This document shows positions 33,296-40,514 of a stretch of DNA of 40,514 bases, piece by piece. How positions within the stretch are numbered: position 1 is the first letter of the stretch; every line of letters begins with the position of its first letter. Location: the NCBI GenBank assembly GCA_944393325.1, contig CALXZU010000011.1, positions 1-40,514 of the forward strand. Reading direction: 5' to 3'. The notes beneath the pieces are model-generated. The model did not search any database and was not told the DNA's origin. It saw nothing but the letters and a program-made list of their open reading frames with translations. The stretch comes from an uncultured Clostridia bacterium. Lineage in GTDB: Bacteria; Bacillota; Clostridia; TANB77; CAG-508. The position numbers were made by a program, and so were the translations under genes.

Positions 33296-35009
33296 GTGAA
33301 AAATGGAAGAAAAAGAAAAGTATACGAACCAGAAAAAATAGATAATTATAGGGAATTATTAGAAAGAGTAGAAACAAAATTTGGAAAAAATATTGCCTAT
33401 AAATATAAGAAAAATGCAAAAGAAAAAGAAGTAATAGAAAAGACATATAGCCAGTATATATCAGATGTAAAAGCATTAGGAACAAGTCTATTGGAATTAG
33501 GATACGAAGGAAAAAAGATAGCATTAATAGGAAATAATAGCTACAAATGGTGTACAACATATATGGCAACAGCAACAAGTAATATGGTAATAGTACCAAT
33601 AGACAAAGCATTACCAGATAACGAGATAGAAAATTTAGTAATAAGAAGCGGGGCAGAAGTTATATTTTTTGACAAAAAATATAATGAAATAATGCTAAAA
33701 TTAAAAAAAGAAGAAGAAGCAAAAGTAAATACCTTAATATCAATGGATGACGAAAAAATAGAAGGTATAGAGAAATATAGTGAATTATTAAAAAACGGAT
33801 ATACATTATTAGAAAACGGAAGTAAAAAATACGAAAAAATAGAAATAGATAATGATAAAATGTCAATACTACTATTCACATCAGGAACAACAAGTTCGCC
33901 CAAAGGAGTAATGTTATCACAAAAAAATATATGTAGCAATTTATCAGACTTTTCATCTTGGGTAAAAATATATCCAAGTGACACTTTGTTATCATTTCTA
34001 CCAATACATCATACATTTGAATGCACAATAACATTTTTATATGGAATGTATAGTGGTGCAACAGTAGCATTTTGTGATGGCCTAAAATATATACAAAAAA
34101 ACATGCAAGAATATAAAGTATCAATATTAGTAGCAGTACCATTAGTATTAGAAACAATGTATAAAAAAATTCAAAAAGGAATAAAAGAACAGAAAAAAGA
34201 AAAATTAATAAATAGAATAACAAAAATATCAAATGGATTATTAAAAATACATATAGATTTAAGAAAAAAATTTTTCAAACAAATATTAAACAATTTTGGA
34301 GGAAACCTAAGAGTTGTACTATATGGAGCAGCACAAATGAGTAAGGAAACAATAATAGGATTTAATAATATAGGAATAGAGCTAATACAAGGATATGGAC
34401 TAACAGAAACATCACCAGTAATAGCAGCAGAAACAGACAAAGAAAAAAGACCAGGATCAGTAGGATTAGTATTTGACGATTTAGAAGTAAAAATAGAAAA
34501 CAAAGATGAAGAAGGAGTAGGCGAGATTCTTGTAAAAGGACCAAGTGTAATGTTACGGATATTATGAAAATGAAAAAGCAACAAAAGAAGCATTTGAAGA
34601 TGGGTGGTTTAAAACAGGAGACTATGGATACTTAGATGAAGATGAATTTTTATATGTAACAGGAAGGAAAAAAGATATAATAGTGCTAAGAAATGGAAAA
34701 AATGTATATCCAGAAGAAATCGAGGCATTAATAAATAAAATACCATATGTAAAAGAAAGTATAGTTTATCAGAGAGAAAAAAGCTCAACAGACACAATGT
34801 TATGTGCAAAAATAGTTTATGATGAGGATTTAATAAAAAGTGAGTTAGGAGAAAAAGCAGAAAAAGAATATAAAGAAAAAATATGGAAAGAAATAAAAGA
34901 AATTAATAAAAAATTACCAGACTTTAAACATATAAAGAAAATAGAAATAACAAAAGAAGAATTTGTAAAAACAACAACACACAAAATAAAAAGATATATG
35001 GTTCATTAG
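33296..35009 (+). pseudogene. long-chain fatty-acyl-CoA ligase (AMP-binding), frameshifted
   Basis: The adenylate-forming family is clear: LLFTSGTTSSPKGVMLSQKN, FLPIHHTFECTITFLYGMYS, LVAVPLVLETMY, LYGAAQMSKE, IQGYGLTETSPVIAAET, then after the break FKTGDYGYLDEDEFLYVTGR, KKDIIVLRNGKNVYPEEIEA and a terminal KTTTHKIKRY. The frame runs to VML and then stops (TGA at 34565-34567). Removing one C at 34556 restores VML-GYYENEKATKEAFEDG, the expected family sequence, and an open frame to 35009 (about 570 residues). So there is a one-base insertion, real or an assembly error. The enzyme would activate fatty acids with ATP and CoA. An ATG at 33290 is 2 bp from GGGAGG; GTG at 33296 is 8 bp away and preferred. 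It is divergent from the NRPS and could supply its acyl cap. Its TAG stop lies on the end of an inverted repeat. Confidence 0.88.
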
Positions 35010-35058
35010 GGACGTTTCCTTTGCACACATAAATGTCGCATTTGGGACATAACTATAT
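35007..35058 (+). repeat. left copy of the htrA-bracketing inverted repeat
   Basis: The 43-bp core 35007-35049 begins TAGGGACGTTTCC and ends GGGACA. It matches the reverse complement of 36284-36326 at 40 of 43 positions, with a weaker extension to about 35058. Its first three bases are the stop codon of the acyl-CoA ligase. The inner part TGCACACAT...ATGTCGCA is a partial palindrome, as in REP-type elements. Confidence 0.85.
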
Positions 35059-35068
35059 AACGATATGT

Positions 35069-35097
35069 TTTAAAGTAAAATAAAAAGTGTTTAAAAT
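35069..35097 (+). promoter_or_regulatory. possible promoter of htrA
   Basis: TTTAAA (35069-35074), 17 bp, TAAAAT (35092-35097). Confidence 0.45.
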
Positions 35098-35134
35098 ATG
35101 AAAAAATGGAAACAATATTTTTGAGGTGAAATAG

Positions 35135-36271
35135 TTGAGAAGAAAAAGGAAAAACAACTCAAAAAAAATTATAATTGTTTCTATTTTTTTCATTTTTGTG
35201 TGGGTTTTTGGTTTTTATTTATATACTACATATCAAAATATAGAAATAGATCAAAATAATTATACTGTTGAAAGGCAACAATCCACAATAAAGGAACAAA
35301 CTGTGGAAAACATAGAGGAAAAAAGTACAAATATTGCAGATATGATTGAAGAGACAACACAAAAAGTTGTAGGTATATCAAAATTAAAGAATACAGGAAG
35401 TAGTATTTTTACAAATAGTGAGGAAAGCGAGCTGGGATTAGGTACAGGTTTTATTGTTACTCAAGATGGTTATATAGTTAGTAATAGTCATGTTACAGGA
35501 GAAAAGTATAGCAAATGTTATATTACATTAGAAAATGGAACAAATTATGAAGGAACAGTTATGTGGGCAGATAGTGATTTAGATATTTCTATTGTTAAGA
35601 TAAATGCAAAAAATTTACCATATGTTGATTTTGGAGATTCAGATTCTATTAGAGTAGGGGAATCGGTTTATGCAATAGGTAATCCAATTGGATTTGAGTT
35701 TAGAAGAACAGTAACATCTGGGATAATTAGTGCTAAAAATAGAACTATAAAATTAGAAGAAGAAAATAAATCTTCATACATGACTGATCTAATACAGACA
35801 GATGCTACTATAAATCCTGGAAATAGTGGGGGACCGCTTATTTTAGCAAATGGGGAAGTAATAGGGATTAATACTGTAAAAATAACAACAGCAGAAGGTA
35901 TTGGTTTTGCAATACCTATTAATATAATAAAACCAATTATAGAAAGTTTTAAAAATACTGGAACATATGAAGAAGCAACAATTGGTATTTATGCTTATGA
36001 TAAAGAGGTTATACCATATTTATCAGGAAATTATAGTAGAATAAATTTTGAAACAGGTATATATGTTGCACAGATTATAAAAAGCGGACCAGCAGATAAT
36101 ACGGAATTAAAAGAAGGCGACATAATTACAAGTATAGATGGAATAGAATTAAATACAATGAATGATTTAAGAGAGTATATTTATACTAAAAAGCCCAATG
36201 AAGAAGTAACATTAAAAATTATTAGAGGAAAATTGAATAAAGATATAAAATTAATACTTGGTAAAAAATAA
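35135..36271 (+). CDS. htrA: HtrA/DegP-type serine protease with PDZ domain
   Basis: A 378-residue protein. A basic start (RRKRKNNSKK) and one membrane helix at about 11-32 put the rest outside the cell. The trypsin-like domain (about 85-265) has the triad His in VSNSHVTG, Asp in DSDLDISIVKI and Ser in NPGNSGGPL, with GTGFIVTQDG at the front. The PDZ domain (about 285-375) reads GIYVAQIIKSGPADNTELKE and GDIITSIDGIELNTMNDLRE. It degrades or refolds misfolded exported proteins under envelope stress. The start is TTG with GAGGTG 6 bp upstream. The whole gene sits between two inverted 43-bp repeats (35007, 36326), a possible sign that it moved as a unit. Family assignment is secure; the role of the repeats is not. 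Confidence 0.93.
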   Translation: MRRKRKNNSKKIIIVSIFFIFVWVFGFYLYTTYQNIEIDQNNYTVERQQSTIKEQTVENIEEKSTNIADMIEETTQKVVGISKLKNTGSSIFTNSEESELGLGTGFIVTQDGYIVSNSHVTGEKYSKCYITLENGTNYEGTVMWADSDLDISIVKINAKNLPYVDFGDSDSIRVGESVYAIGNPIGFEFRRTVTSGIISAKNRTIKLEEENKSSYMTDLIQTDATINPGNSGGPLILANGEVIGINTVKITTAEGIGFAIPINIIKPIIESFKNTGTYEEATIGIYAYDKEVIPYLSGNYSRINFETGIYVAQIIKSGPADNTELKEGDIITSIDGIELNTMNDLREYIYTKKPNEEVTLKIIRGKLNKDIKLILGKK

Positions 36272-36274
36272 TTT

Positions 36275-36326
36275 AAATAGATCTGTCCCCAATGCGACAC
36301 ATATGTGTGCAAAGGAAACGTCCCTA
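36275..36326 (-). repeat. right copy of the htrA-bracketing inverted repeat
   Basis: The core 36284-36326 begins TGTCCCC and ends GGAAACGTCCCTA, the inverse of the copy at 35007. The inner GACACATATGTGTG is a near-perfect palindrome. On the minus strand its outer end supplies the TAG stop of the M23 peptidase gene, mirroring the left copy. Confidence 0.85.
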
Positions 36327-37328
36327 TTTTAAAAATTCTATTATTTCGTATACATCTATCCATATTTCATTAGGGCTATCTACTTGAGATTCGTCAAAAA
36401 TGAGCTGTATACCAAAATGCAAATGAGGTACATTTACATTGTTTACATTTTCTTTTATGCTATAACCTGTCATTCCAAGATAACCAATAATATCTCCAGC
36501 ATTTACTGTACTACCTTCTTCAAGACCATCTGCATATGGATGGTCTTTTCTTAAATGAGCGTAATAATAGTATCGCTTTTTATCATAACTTCTTATACCT
36601 ATTCTCCACCCACCATATTGATTCCAACCTAAATGTTCTATTGTTCCGCCTTCTACTGCAACAATTGGAGTGCCTATACTTCCCATTAAATCATTTCCGA
36701 GGTGTACTCTTTTAAAACCATAATCTCTACTTTTACCAAAATCTTTATAATGTGAAAATGCATAATTTTTAGCAATAGGAAGATATACTTTAATTCCATA
36801 ACTTTTTTCTGGAATAATTCCAGTTTCAGTTTTGTTGTTATTTTCATTTCTATTTGTATTTGTACTTTTTGTTGTATTTTCATTATTATTTTCAGTAGAA
36901 CAATTACCAATAAAATCGCAAAGGACAGAAGAATAAGCTTCATAATAATAATTATAATTTTTAAAATTTCTTGTGATTTCTTCCATTGTTTTTCCAGAAT
37001 TTAGTTCATTTACTAAATTATCTAAATCAGATTTTTTAAAATTATTAAAATCATTACCATATTTACAGGCAAGATATGAAATAAGTTCTATCCAATTATA
37101 TTGTATATTTGAATTATTATCGTTATGTGAGTCTATATCTAATTTAGAGGTAAGTTTCATAACATCTGATGTAACATTAAAATCTACCCATTTTATAAAA
37201 TTATTTTCATCTTCTTTTTTATCATCATTTGCAAATGATACAAAAATAATTATAGGTATTAATATAATTAATAATATAAAAAAACAAATAATAAATTTTC
37301 TATTTATTTTAAAGGATTTTATTAACAA
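36324..37328 (-). CDS. membrane-anchored M23 family metallopeptidase
   Basis: A protein of about 334 residues. An N-terminal membrane helix (FIICFFILLIILIPIIIFVS) is followed by a helical region of about 100 residues, an Asn/Thr-rich linker, and a C-terminal M23/LytM domain. Zinc ligands are visible: H and D in VHLGNDLMG and the HxH of VPHLHFGIQL, with 'GTPIVAVEGGTIEHLGWNQY' and YYYYAHLRK between. The family cuts peptidoglycan cross-bridges or stem peptides, with roles in wall remodelling or sporulation. The frame opens with ATG at 37346, but GGGGTGA lies downstream of it and 6 bp before TTG at 37328, the preferred start. The stop codon is made by the right inverted repeat, so the natural C-terminus may have been altered. 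Confidence 0.88.
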   Translation of the reverse strand: MLIKSFKINRKFIICFFILLIILIPIIIFVSFANDDKKEDENNFIKWVDFNVTSDVMKLTSKLDIDSHNDNNSNIQYNWIELISYLACKYGNDFNNFKKSDLDNLVNELNSGKTMEEITRNFKNYNYYYEAYSSVLCDFIGNCSTENNNENTTKSTNTNRNENNNKTETGIIPEKSYGIKVYLPIAKNYAFSHYKDFGKSRDYGFKRVHLGNDLMGSIGTPIVAVEGGTIEHLGWNQYGGWRIGIRSYDKKRYYYYAHLRKDHPYADGLEEGSTVNAGDIIGYLGMTGYSIKENVNNVNVPHLHFGIQLIFDESQVDSPNEIWIDVYEIIEFLK

Positions 37329-37351
37329 AAAATTCACCCCATACAAATATA

Positions 37352-37380
37352 TGGAAAATAGAATCTATTTATGATAAAAT
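37352..37380 (+). promoter_or_regulatory. promoter of guaD
   Basis: TGGAAA (37352-37357), 17 bp, TAAAAT (37375-37380) with an upstream TGA (extended -10). Confidence 0.55.
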
Positions 37381-37435
37381 TATTTTGTATTTAATGTAAA
37401 TGAAAATAAAAATTAGATAGAAAGAAGGAATTAAA

Positions 37436-37897
37436 ATGAATAAGTATATGGAAATAGCAAATGAAAATGCTAAAAAAGGTATTGAAAAAAAGCAAGGAGG
37501 ACCTTTTGGAGCTGTTATTGTTGATAAAGAAGGGAATATTATTTCAAATGGAAATAACAAAGTTTTATTAAATCATGACCCAACTGCACATGCTGAAATA
37601 GTTGCAATTAGAAATGCTTGTGAAAAATTAGGAACATATGACTTAAGCGACTGTATATTATATACATCTTGTGAACCTTGTCCTATGTGCTTATCAGCAG
37701 CTATTTGGGCAAATATTAAAAAAATTTATTATGGTTGTACAAAAGAAGATGCAAATAGTATTGGTTTTAGAGATGATATTATTTATGATTTTTTAAAAGG
37801 AGAAAAAGAAAATTTAGTTAGTTTAGAAAATATTGATAGAGATGAATGTATAAAGGTTTTTGAAAAGTATAATAAAGAAAGTGGTGTTATATATTAA
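37436..37897 (+). CDS. guaD: guanine deaminase (GuaD type, cytidine-deaminase fold)
   Basis: A 153-residue protein. The zinc site of the CDA fold is complete: HAEIVAIRNA (His ligand and catalytic Glu) and SCEPCPMCLSA (two Cys ligands). 'KQGGPFGAVIVDKEGNIISN' and 'NHDPTAHAE' match the short bacterial guanine deaminases (Bacillus GuaD) better than tRNA adenosine deaminase TadA, and the 'YGCTKEDANSIGFRDDIIYD' segment supports this. It converts guanine to xanthine and ammonia in purine salvage or nitrogen supply. AGAAGGA lies 8 bp before the ATG. It is a single gene, convergent with aspS. A nearby purine riboswitch is not seen. Confidence 0.88.
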   Translation: MNKYMEIANENAKKGIEKKQGGPFGAVIVDKEGNIISNGNNKVLLNHDPTAHAEIVAIRNACEKLGTYDLSDCILYTSCEPCPMCLSAAIWANIKKIYYGCTKEDANSIGFRDDIIYDFLKGEKENLVSLENIDRDECIKVFEKYNKESGVIY

Positions 37898-37935
37898 AAA
37901 AATAAGAGAGTTCACAATGAACTTTCTTATTTTTT
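37897..37935. terminator. bidirectional terminator between guaD and aspS
   Basis: An 18-bp stem (37897-37914 with 37918-37935, one G-U) with a 3-nt loop and A/T-rich ends. It contains the aspS stop codon. Confidence 0.93.
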
Positions 37936-39687
37936 TTGAGGTATTGTTCTTATATGAACATCTCTTAATAAATCCATTTTTATATTACTTGGAGCACCCA
38001 TCATTAAGTCTTGAGCTTTACTATTTAATGGGAATGCTATCACATCTCTTATTGATTCTGTATTTGCTAAAAGCATTATAAGTCTATCTATTCCATATGC
38101 AATACCTGCATGTGGTGGAGCTCCATATTGAAATGCAGTATATAATGCACCAAATTTTGTTTTTACTTCGTCTTCGCTATAACCAGCCATAGAAAATGCT
38201 TTTACCATTACTTCGATATCATGATTCCTAACAGCACCTGATGCAATTTCTACACCATTACATACCATATCATATTGATATGCTAAAATTTCTAATGGAT
38301 TTTGATCTTCTAAGGCTTCTAATCCGCCTTGTGGCATAGAAAATGGATTATGGCTAAATGAAAGTTTTCCATCATTATCTTCAAACATAGGAAAATCAAC
38401 AATCCAACAAAATTCAAATTTATTATTATCAATTAATTCTAATCTTTTACCTAGTTCATCCCTTACCTGCCCTGCTAATTTTTCAACTACACCAGGAACT
38501 TCGGCAACAAAGAATATACAATCACCTGGTTTTGAATTTGTTCTTTTTTGCATTTCAATTCTTGCTTCATCTGTAATAAATTTAGCAATTGGACCTTGGA
38601 AAGATCCGTCGTCTAATATTCTAAGCCATGCTAAACCTTTAGCTTTTAATTCTTTAATTGCAAAATCAGTCATATCTTCAAAGAAGCTACGAGGCTTATC
38701 ACCAACGTCATGTGTTGCAATTACTCGAACTATCATATTTTTAAATGCTCTTAAATCTAAATTTGTAAAAATATCTGTTACATCTACAATTTCCAATGGA
38801 TTTCTCAAATCTGGTTTGTCAGTTCCATATTTAAGCATAACATCTTCGTATTTTAATCTTGGAAATGGATACATGTTTATTTCTTTGTCTGAAAATTCTT
38901 TAAATGCATTATATATTACAGGTTCTATAGTTGTTAAAACATCTTCTTGTGAGGCAAAGCTCATCTCCATATCCAATTGATAGAATTCACCAGGTGTTCT
39001 ATCAGCTCTTGAATCTTCATCTCTGAAACATGGTGCTATTTGGAAATACTTATCAATTCCAGAAACCATTAATAATTGTTTGAATTGCTGAGGTGCTTGA
39101 GGTAGAGCATAAAACTTTTCCGGGTGTAATCTACTTGGAACAAGGTAATCTCTTGCACCTTCTGGTGATGAACTTGTTAAAATTGGTGTTTGTACTTCTA
39201 AAAAGTCTTTACCTATCATTTGATTTCTTAAAAATTGTATGAATTTTGCACGTAATATTAAATTATTTTTTAGTTTTTCAGAACGTAAGTCCAAATATCT
39301 ATATTGAAGTCTTAAATCTTCTCTTATATCTTGATTAGTATTTACTTCAAAAGGTAAACTTAAAGTTCTTTTGCCTAATATATCAATTTTTTCAATTTTG
39401 ATTTCCACTAAACCAGTTTTTAGTTTTGGGTTAATTGTTTCTTCATCACGTTTTTTTACAGTTCCATAAACTGAAACAGAAGATTCTATTGGTATATGTG
39501 ATGCAAAGTCTACATCTTCATCTTTACCAGATGTAACAACTTGTGTTATTCCATACATATCCCTTATATCTAAGAACACTAAGCCACCTAAATCTCTAAT
39601 TGTTTCTACCCAGCCTGATATTCTTACTTTTTCTCCCACGTTTTCTAAACGTAATTCATCACATTTTAATTTTTTGTACTCTGTCAT
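37927..39687 (-). CDS. aspS: aspartyl-tRNA synthetase, bacterial type
   Basis: A 586-residue class II synthetase, the usual bacterial length. It has an N-terminal OB-fold anticodon-binding domain (VRISGWVETIRDLGGLVFLD), class II motif 1/2 regions (RYLDLRSEKLKNNLILRAKF, SPEGARDYLVPSRLHP, FRDEDSRADRTPGEFYQLDM), a GAD insertion (about 290-415), and motif 3 (GIAYGIDRLIMLLANTESIR). It charges tRNA-Asp. The Leu in RDLGG is the residue found in tRNA-Asp-specific enzymes such as that of E. coli, arguing against a relaxed Asp/Asn enzyme. AAGGAGG lies 8 bp before the ATG. A T-box leader precedes it (39715-39950). Confidence 0.96.
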   Translation of the reverse strand: MTEYKKLKCDELRLENVGEKVRISGWVETIRDLGGLVFLDIRDMYGITQVVTSGKDEDVDFASHIPIESSVSVYGTVKKRDEETINPKLKTGLVEIKIEKIDILGKRTLSLPFEVNTNQDIREDLRLQYRYLDLRSEKLKNNLILRAKFIQFLRNQMIGKDFLEVQTPILTSSSPEGARDYLVPSRLHPEKFYALPQAPQQFKQLLMVSGIDKYFQIAPCFRDEDSRADRTPGEFYQLDMEMSFASQEDVLTTIEPVIYNAFKEFSDKEINMYPFPRLKYEDVMLKYGTDKPDLRNPLEIVDVTDIFTNLDLRAFKNMIVRVIATHDVGDKPRSFFEDMTDFAIKELKAKGLAWLRILDDGSFQGPIAKFITDEARIEMQKRTNSKPGDCIFFVAEVPGVVEKLAGQVRDELGKRLELIDNNKFEFCWIVDFPMFEDNDGKLSFSHNPFSMPQGGLEALEDQNPLEILAYQYDMVCNGVEIASGAVRNHDIEVMVKAFSMAGYSEDEVKTKFGALYTAFQYGAPPHAGIAYGIDRLIMLLANTESIRDVIAFPLNSKAQDLMMGAPSNIKMDLLRDVHIRTIPQKK

Positions 39688-39714
39688 TTAAAATCCTCCT
39701 TATTCAATATAGCA

Positions 39715-39950
39715 AGGCACAAAAAAATCCCTGCCTATAATGCGGGGACGAAAATAATTTCCGCGGTGCCACCCAGCTTGAAAATTTATAGTAAATTTTC
39801 CACTTTCTTTAATATGCTCCAATATGTTTCACATTTTAGGTTGACCTTCAAAGGTTTCCAGCCACGACCTTTGTTCTCTATTAAGTAACTTCTAAAAGTT
39901 TTGTATTGTTCTAACGCATTAATATTCTATACTAAAGTTACTTGTAATAT
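39715..39950 (-). promoter_or_regulatory. T-box riboswitch leader of aspS
   Basis: On the minus strand the T-box TGGGTGGCACCGCGG (39762-39776) is followed by a terminator stem TCCCCGC/GCAGGGA and seven T (39721-39748). The upper part has AATAGAGAAC, a stem-I apex AAAGGTCGTGGCTGGAAACC, and a candidate specifier region GTGAAACATATTGGAGC (39816-39832). Uncharged cognate tRNA pairing with the specifier and T-box would favour the antiterminator. No GAC or GAT triplet occurs on the transcribed strand between the T-box and the tRNA gene upstream, so the expected Asp specifier is missing; see findings. Confidence 0.9.
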
Positions 39951-39970
39951 TCATTAAAATGTGATTTTAA

Positions 39971-40047
39971 TGGTGCGCCTGGAGGGACTCGAACCCCCGG
40001 TCTCGAACTTCGTAGGCTCGCATTTTATCCAGCTAAACTACAGACGC
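39971..40047 (-). tRNA. tRNA-Arg (ACG)
   Basis: On the minus strand the acceptor stem GCGTCTG/CAGGCGC (one G-U), D arm, anticodon loop CTACGAA giving ACG, T arm with TTCGAGT, and encoded CCA. It lies directly upstream of the aspS leader on the same strand; an ATTAAAAT-CAC-ATTTTAAT hairpin (39953-39971) lies between but has no T tract, so read-through into aspS is possible. Confidence 0.95.
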
Positions 40048-40068
40048 ATATATTACAGATACTTTACT

Positions 40069-40097
40069 ATTATATAGTAAAATGCTAAACTTTTCAA
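40069..40097 (-). promoter_or_regulatory. promoter of tRNA-Arg (and possibly aspS)
   Basis: On the minus strand TTGAAA (40092-40097), 17 bp, perfect TATAAT (40069-40074). No convincing separate promoter is seen between the tRNA and the T-box leader. Confidence 0.85.
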
Positions 40098-40137
40098 TAT
40101 TTAGAGAGAAATTTATTAAAAAAATTTCAAAAAAATC

Positions 40138-40166
40138 TTGCAAACCAAATAAAAATGTGTTATTAT
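40138..40166 (+). promoter_or_regulatory. promoter of tRNA-Pro
   Basis: TTGCAA (40138-40143), 17 bp, TATTAT (40161-40166). Confidence 0.7.
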
Positions 40167-40197
40167 ATATGAGCGGTAGATAAAATACCAAATAAAT

Positions 40198-40273
40198 CGA
40201 GGTGTGGCGCAGTTGGTAGCGCGCGTGGTTTGGGACCATGAGGCCGCAGGTTCGAACCCTGTCACCTCGACCA
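40198..40273 (+). tRNA. tRNA-Pro (TGG)
   Basis: Acceptor CGAGGTG/CACCTCG perfect, D arm GCGCAGTTGGTAGCGC, anticodon loop TTTGGGA giving TGG, T arm TTCGAAC, encoded CCA. Confidence 0.95.
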
Positions 40274-40290
40274 AAAGAAAAATATTCTTG

Positions 40291-40329
40291 AAAGACTTGA
40301 AACAACTAGGTTTCAGGTCTTTTGTTTTA
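40291..40329 (+). terminator. terminator of tRNA-Pro
   Basis: A 13-bp stem (40291-40303 with 40310-40322, one G-U) with a 6-nt loop is followed by TTGTTTTA. Confidence 0.88.
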
Positions 40330-40400
40330 TCTAAATTTTAGTGCTTTTTTAACCGTATTTGAGAGTGTCTGTAAAAGGCTGTAATATGCTATTTTACTCT

Positions 40401-40430
40401 GTTAGCCTTTGTTAGCCTTTCTCAGCCTTT
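40401..40430. repeat. three tandem 10-bp repeats downstream of tRNA-Pro
   Basis: GTTAGCCTTT twice, then CTCAGCCTTT, in perfect tandem. The region 40330-40514 shows no coding sequence. Short tandem repeats next to a tRNA 3' end are seen at integration sites, but the second attachment half would lie outside the window. Confidence 0.5.
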
Positions 40431-40448
40431 TTCACAACTGCTTACACT

Positions 40449-40504
40449 TAACTCTCCAAAATTTTCCCTTTTAAGTTTTGGAGAGTTAAAAATAACTCTC
40501 CAAA
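40449..40504. repeat. TAACTCTCCAAAA repeats, inverted and direct, at the window edge
   Basis: TAACTCTCCAAAA (40449-40461) is perfectly inverted at 40476-40488, and a third copy, direct, begins at 40493 (TAACTCTCCAAA). The first two can form a 13-bp hairpin. The series may continue past the end of the window. Confidence 0.6.
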
Positions 40505-40514
40505 TATACAGAGA

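Noticed and set aside
35007..36326. htrA and its flanking repeats as an insertion sequence
   Set aside because: No transposase is encoded between the repeats; only the protease. It may be a passenger unit, but not an IS element.
40033..40305. Minus-strand 90-codon open frame across both tRNA-Arg and tRNA-Pro
   Set aside because: Its 'protein' is the translation of tRNA sequence and of the tRNA promoter region; a known annotation artefact.

Overview
The window is a very AT-rich stretch (by eye well under 35% G+C) with strong AGGAGG-type ribosome binding sites, 17-bp-spaced TTGACA/TATAAT promoters, a T-box leader, ABC-F, VanW-G5, DUF378 and HD-GYP proteins. TGA is used as stop. This points to an uncultured or gut-type member of the Clostridia (Bacillota); the species cannot be named from the sequence alone.

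Layout. 1-157: tRNA-Glu and tRNA-Thr. 299-9522: surface and envelope genes (a membrane-anchored protein, a secreted ricin-lectin/NlpC-P60 protein, a small XRE regulator divergent from a prepilin-like GLUG-repeat protein) mixed with housekeeping genes (csaA, an SDR reductase, a starch-binding-type CBM protein, a VanW-G5 protein). 9630-15180: tRNA-Lys, a deoxyribosyltransferase-like protein, corA, a CapA-type phosphoesterase, a DUF378 protein, and an ABC-F/GNAT pair. 15220-18516: an accessory block with an AAA/DUF4143 ATPase behind three evenly spaced operator-like repeats, then a second XRE regulator divergent from a second prepilin-like protein (LamG domain) with three 16-bp operators over the shared promoter region. 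18642-22261: tex and an Rpn-type PD-(D/E)XK nuclease/transposase-like gene. 22377-25381: an HD-GYP response regulator and a 7TM sensor kinase. 25492-32937: one giant two-module NRPS (C-A-T-C-A-T-R). 33296-35009: a divergent, frameshifted fatty-acyl-CoA ligase. 35007-36326: an htrA protease bracketed by 43-bp inverted repeats. 36324-39687: an M23 peptidase, guaD and aspS with its T-box leader. 39971-40273: tRNA-Arg and tRNA-Pro, then a repeat-rich non-coding edge.

How the parts connect. The NRPS is the main specialised-metabolism locus. Its architecture matches the reductase-terminated gut Clostridia synthetases that release dipeptide aldehydes (pyrazinone precursors), and its N-terminal condensation domain suggests an N-acyl cap, for which the divergent acyl-CoA ligase would be a natural partner if its frameshift is a sequencing artefact. 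The two XRE/prepilin-like units look like copies of one regulatory design: a small repressor divergently transcribed from a surface protein with a shared type IV pilin-like N-terminus and an unrelated C-terminus. The most unusual DNA structures are the operator arrays at 15220-15305 and 16997-17064, the htrA-bracketing repeats whose outer ends form the stop codons of both neighbours, and an aspS T-box with no Asp codon in its leader.
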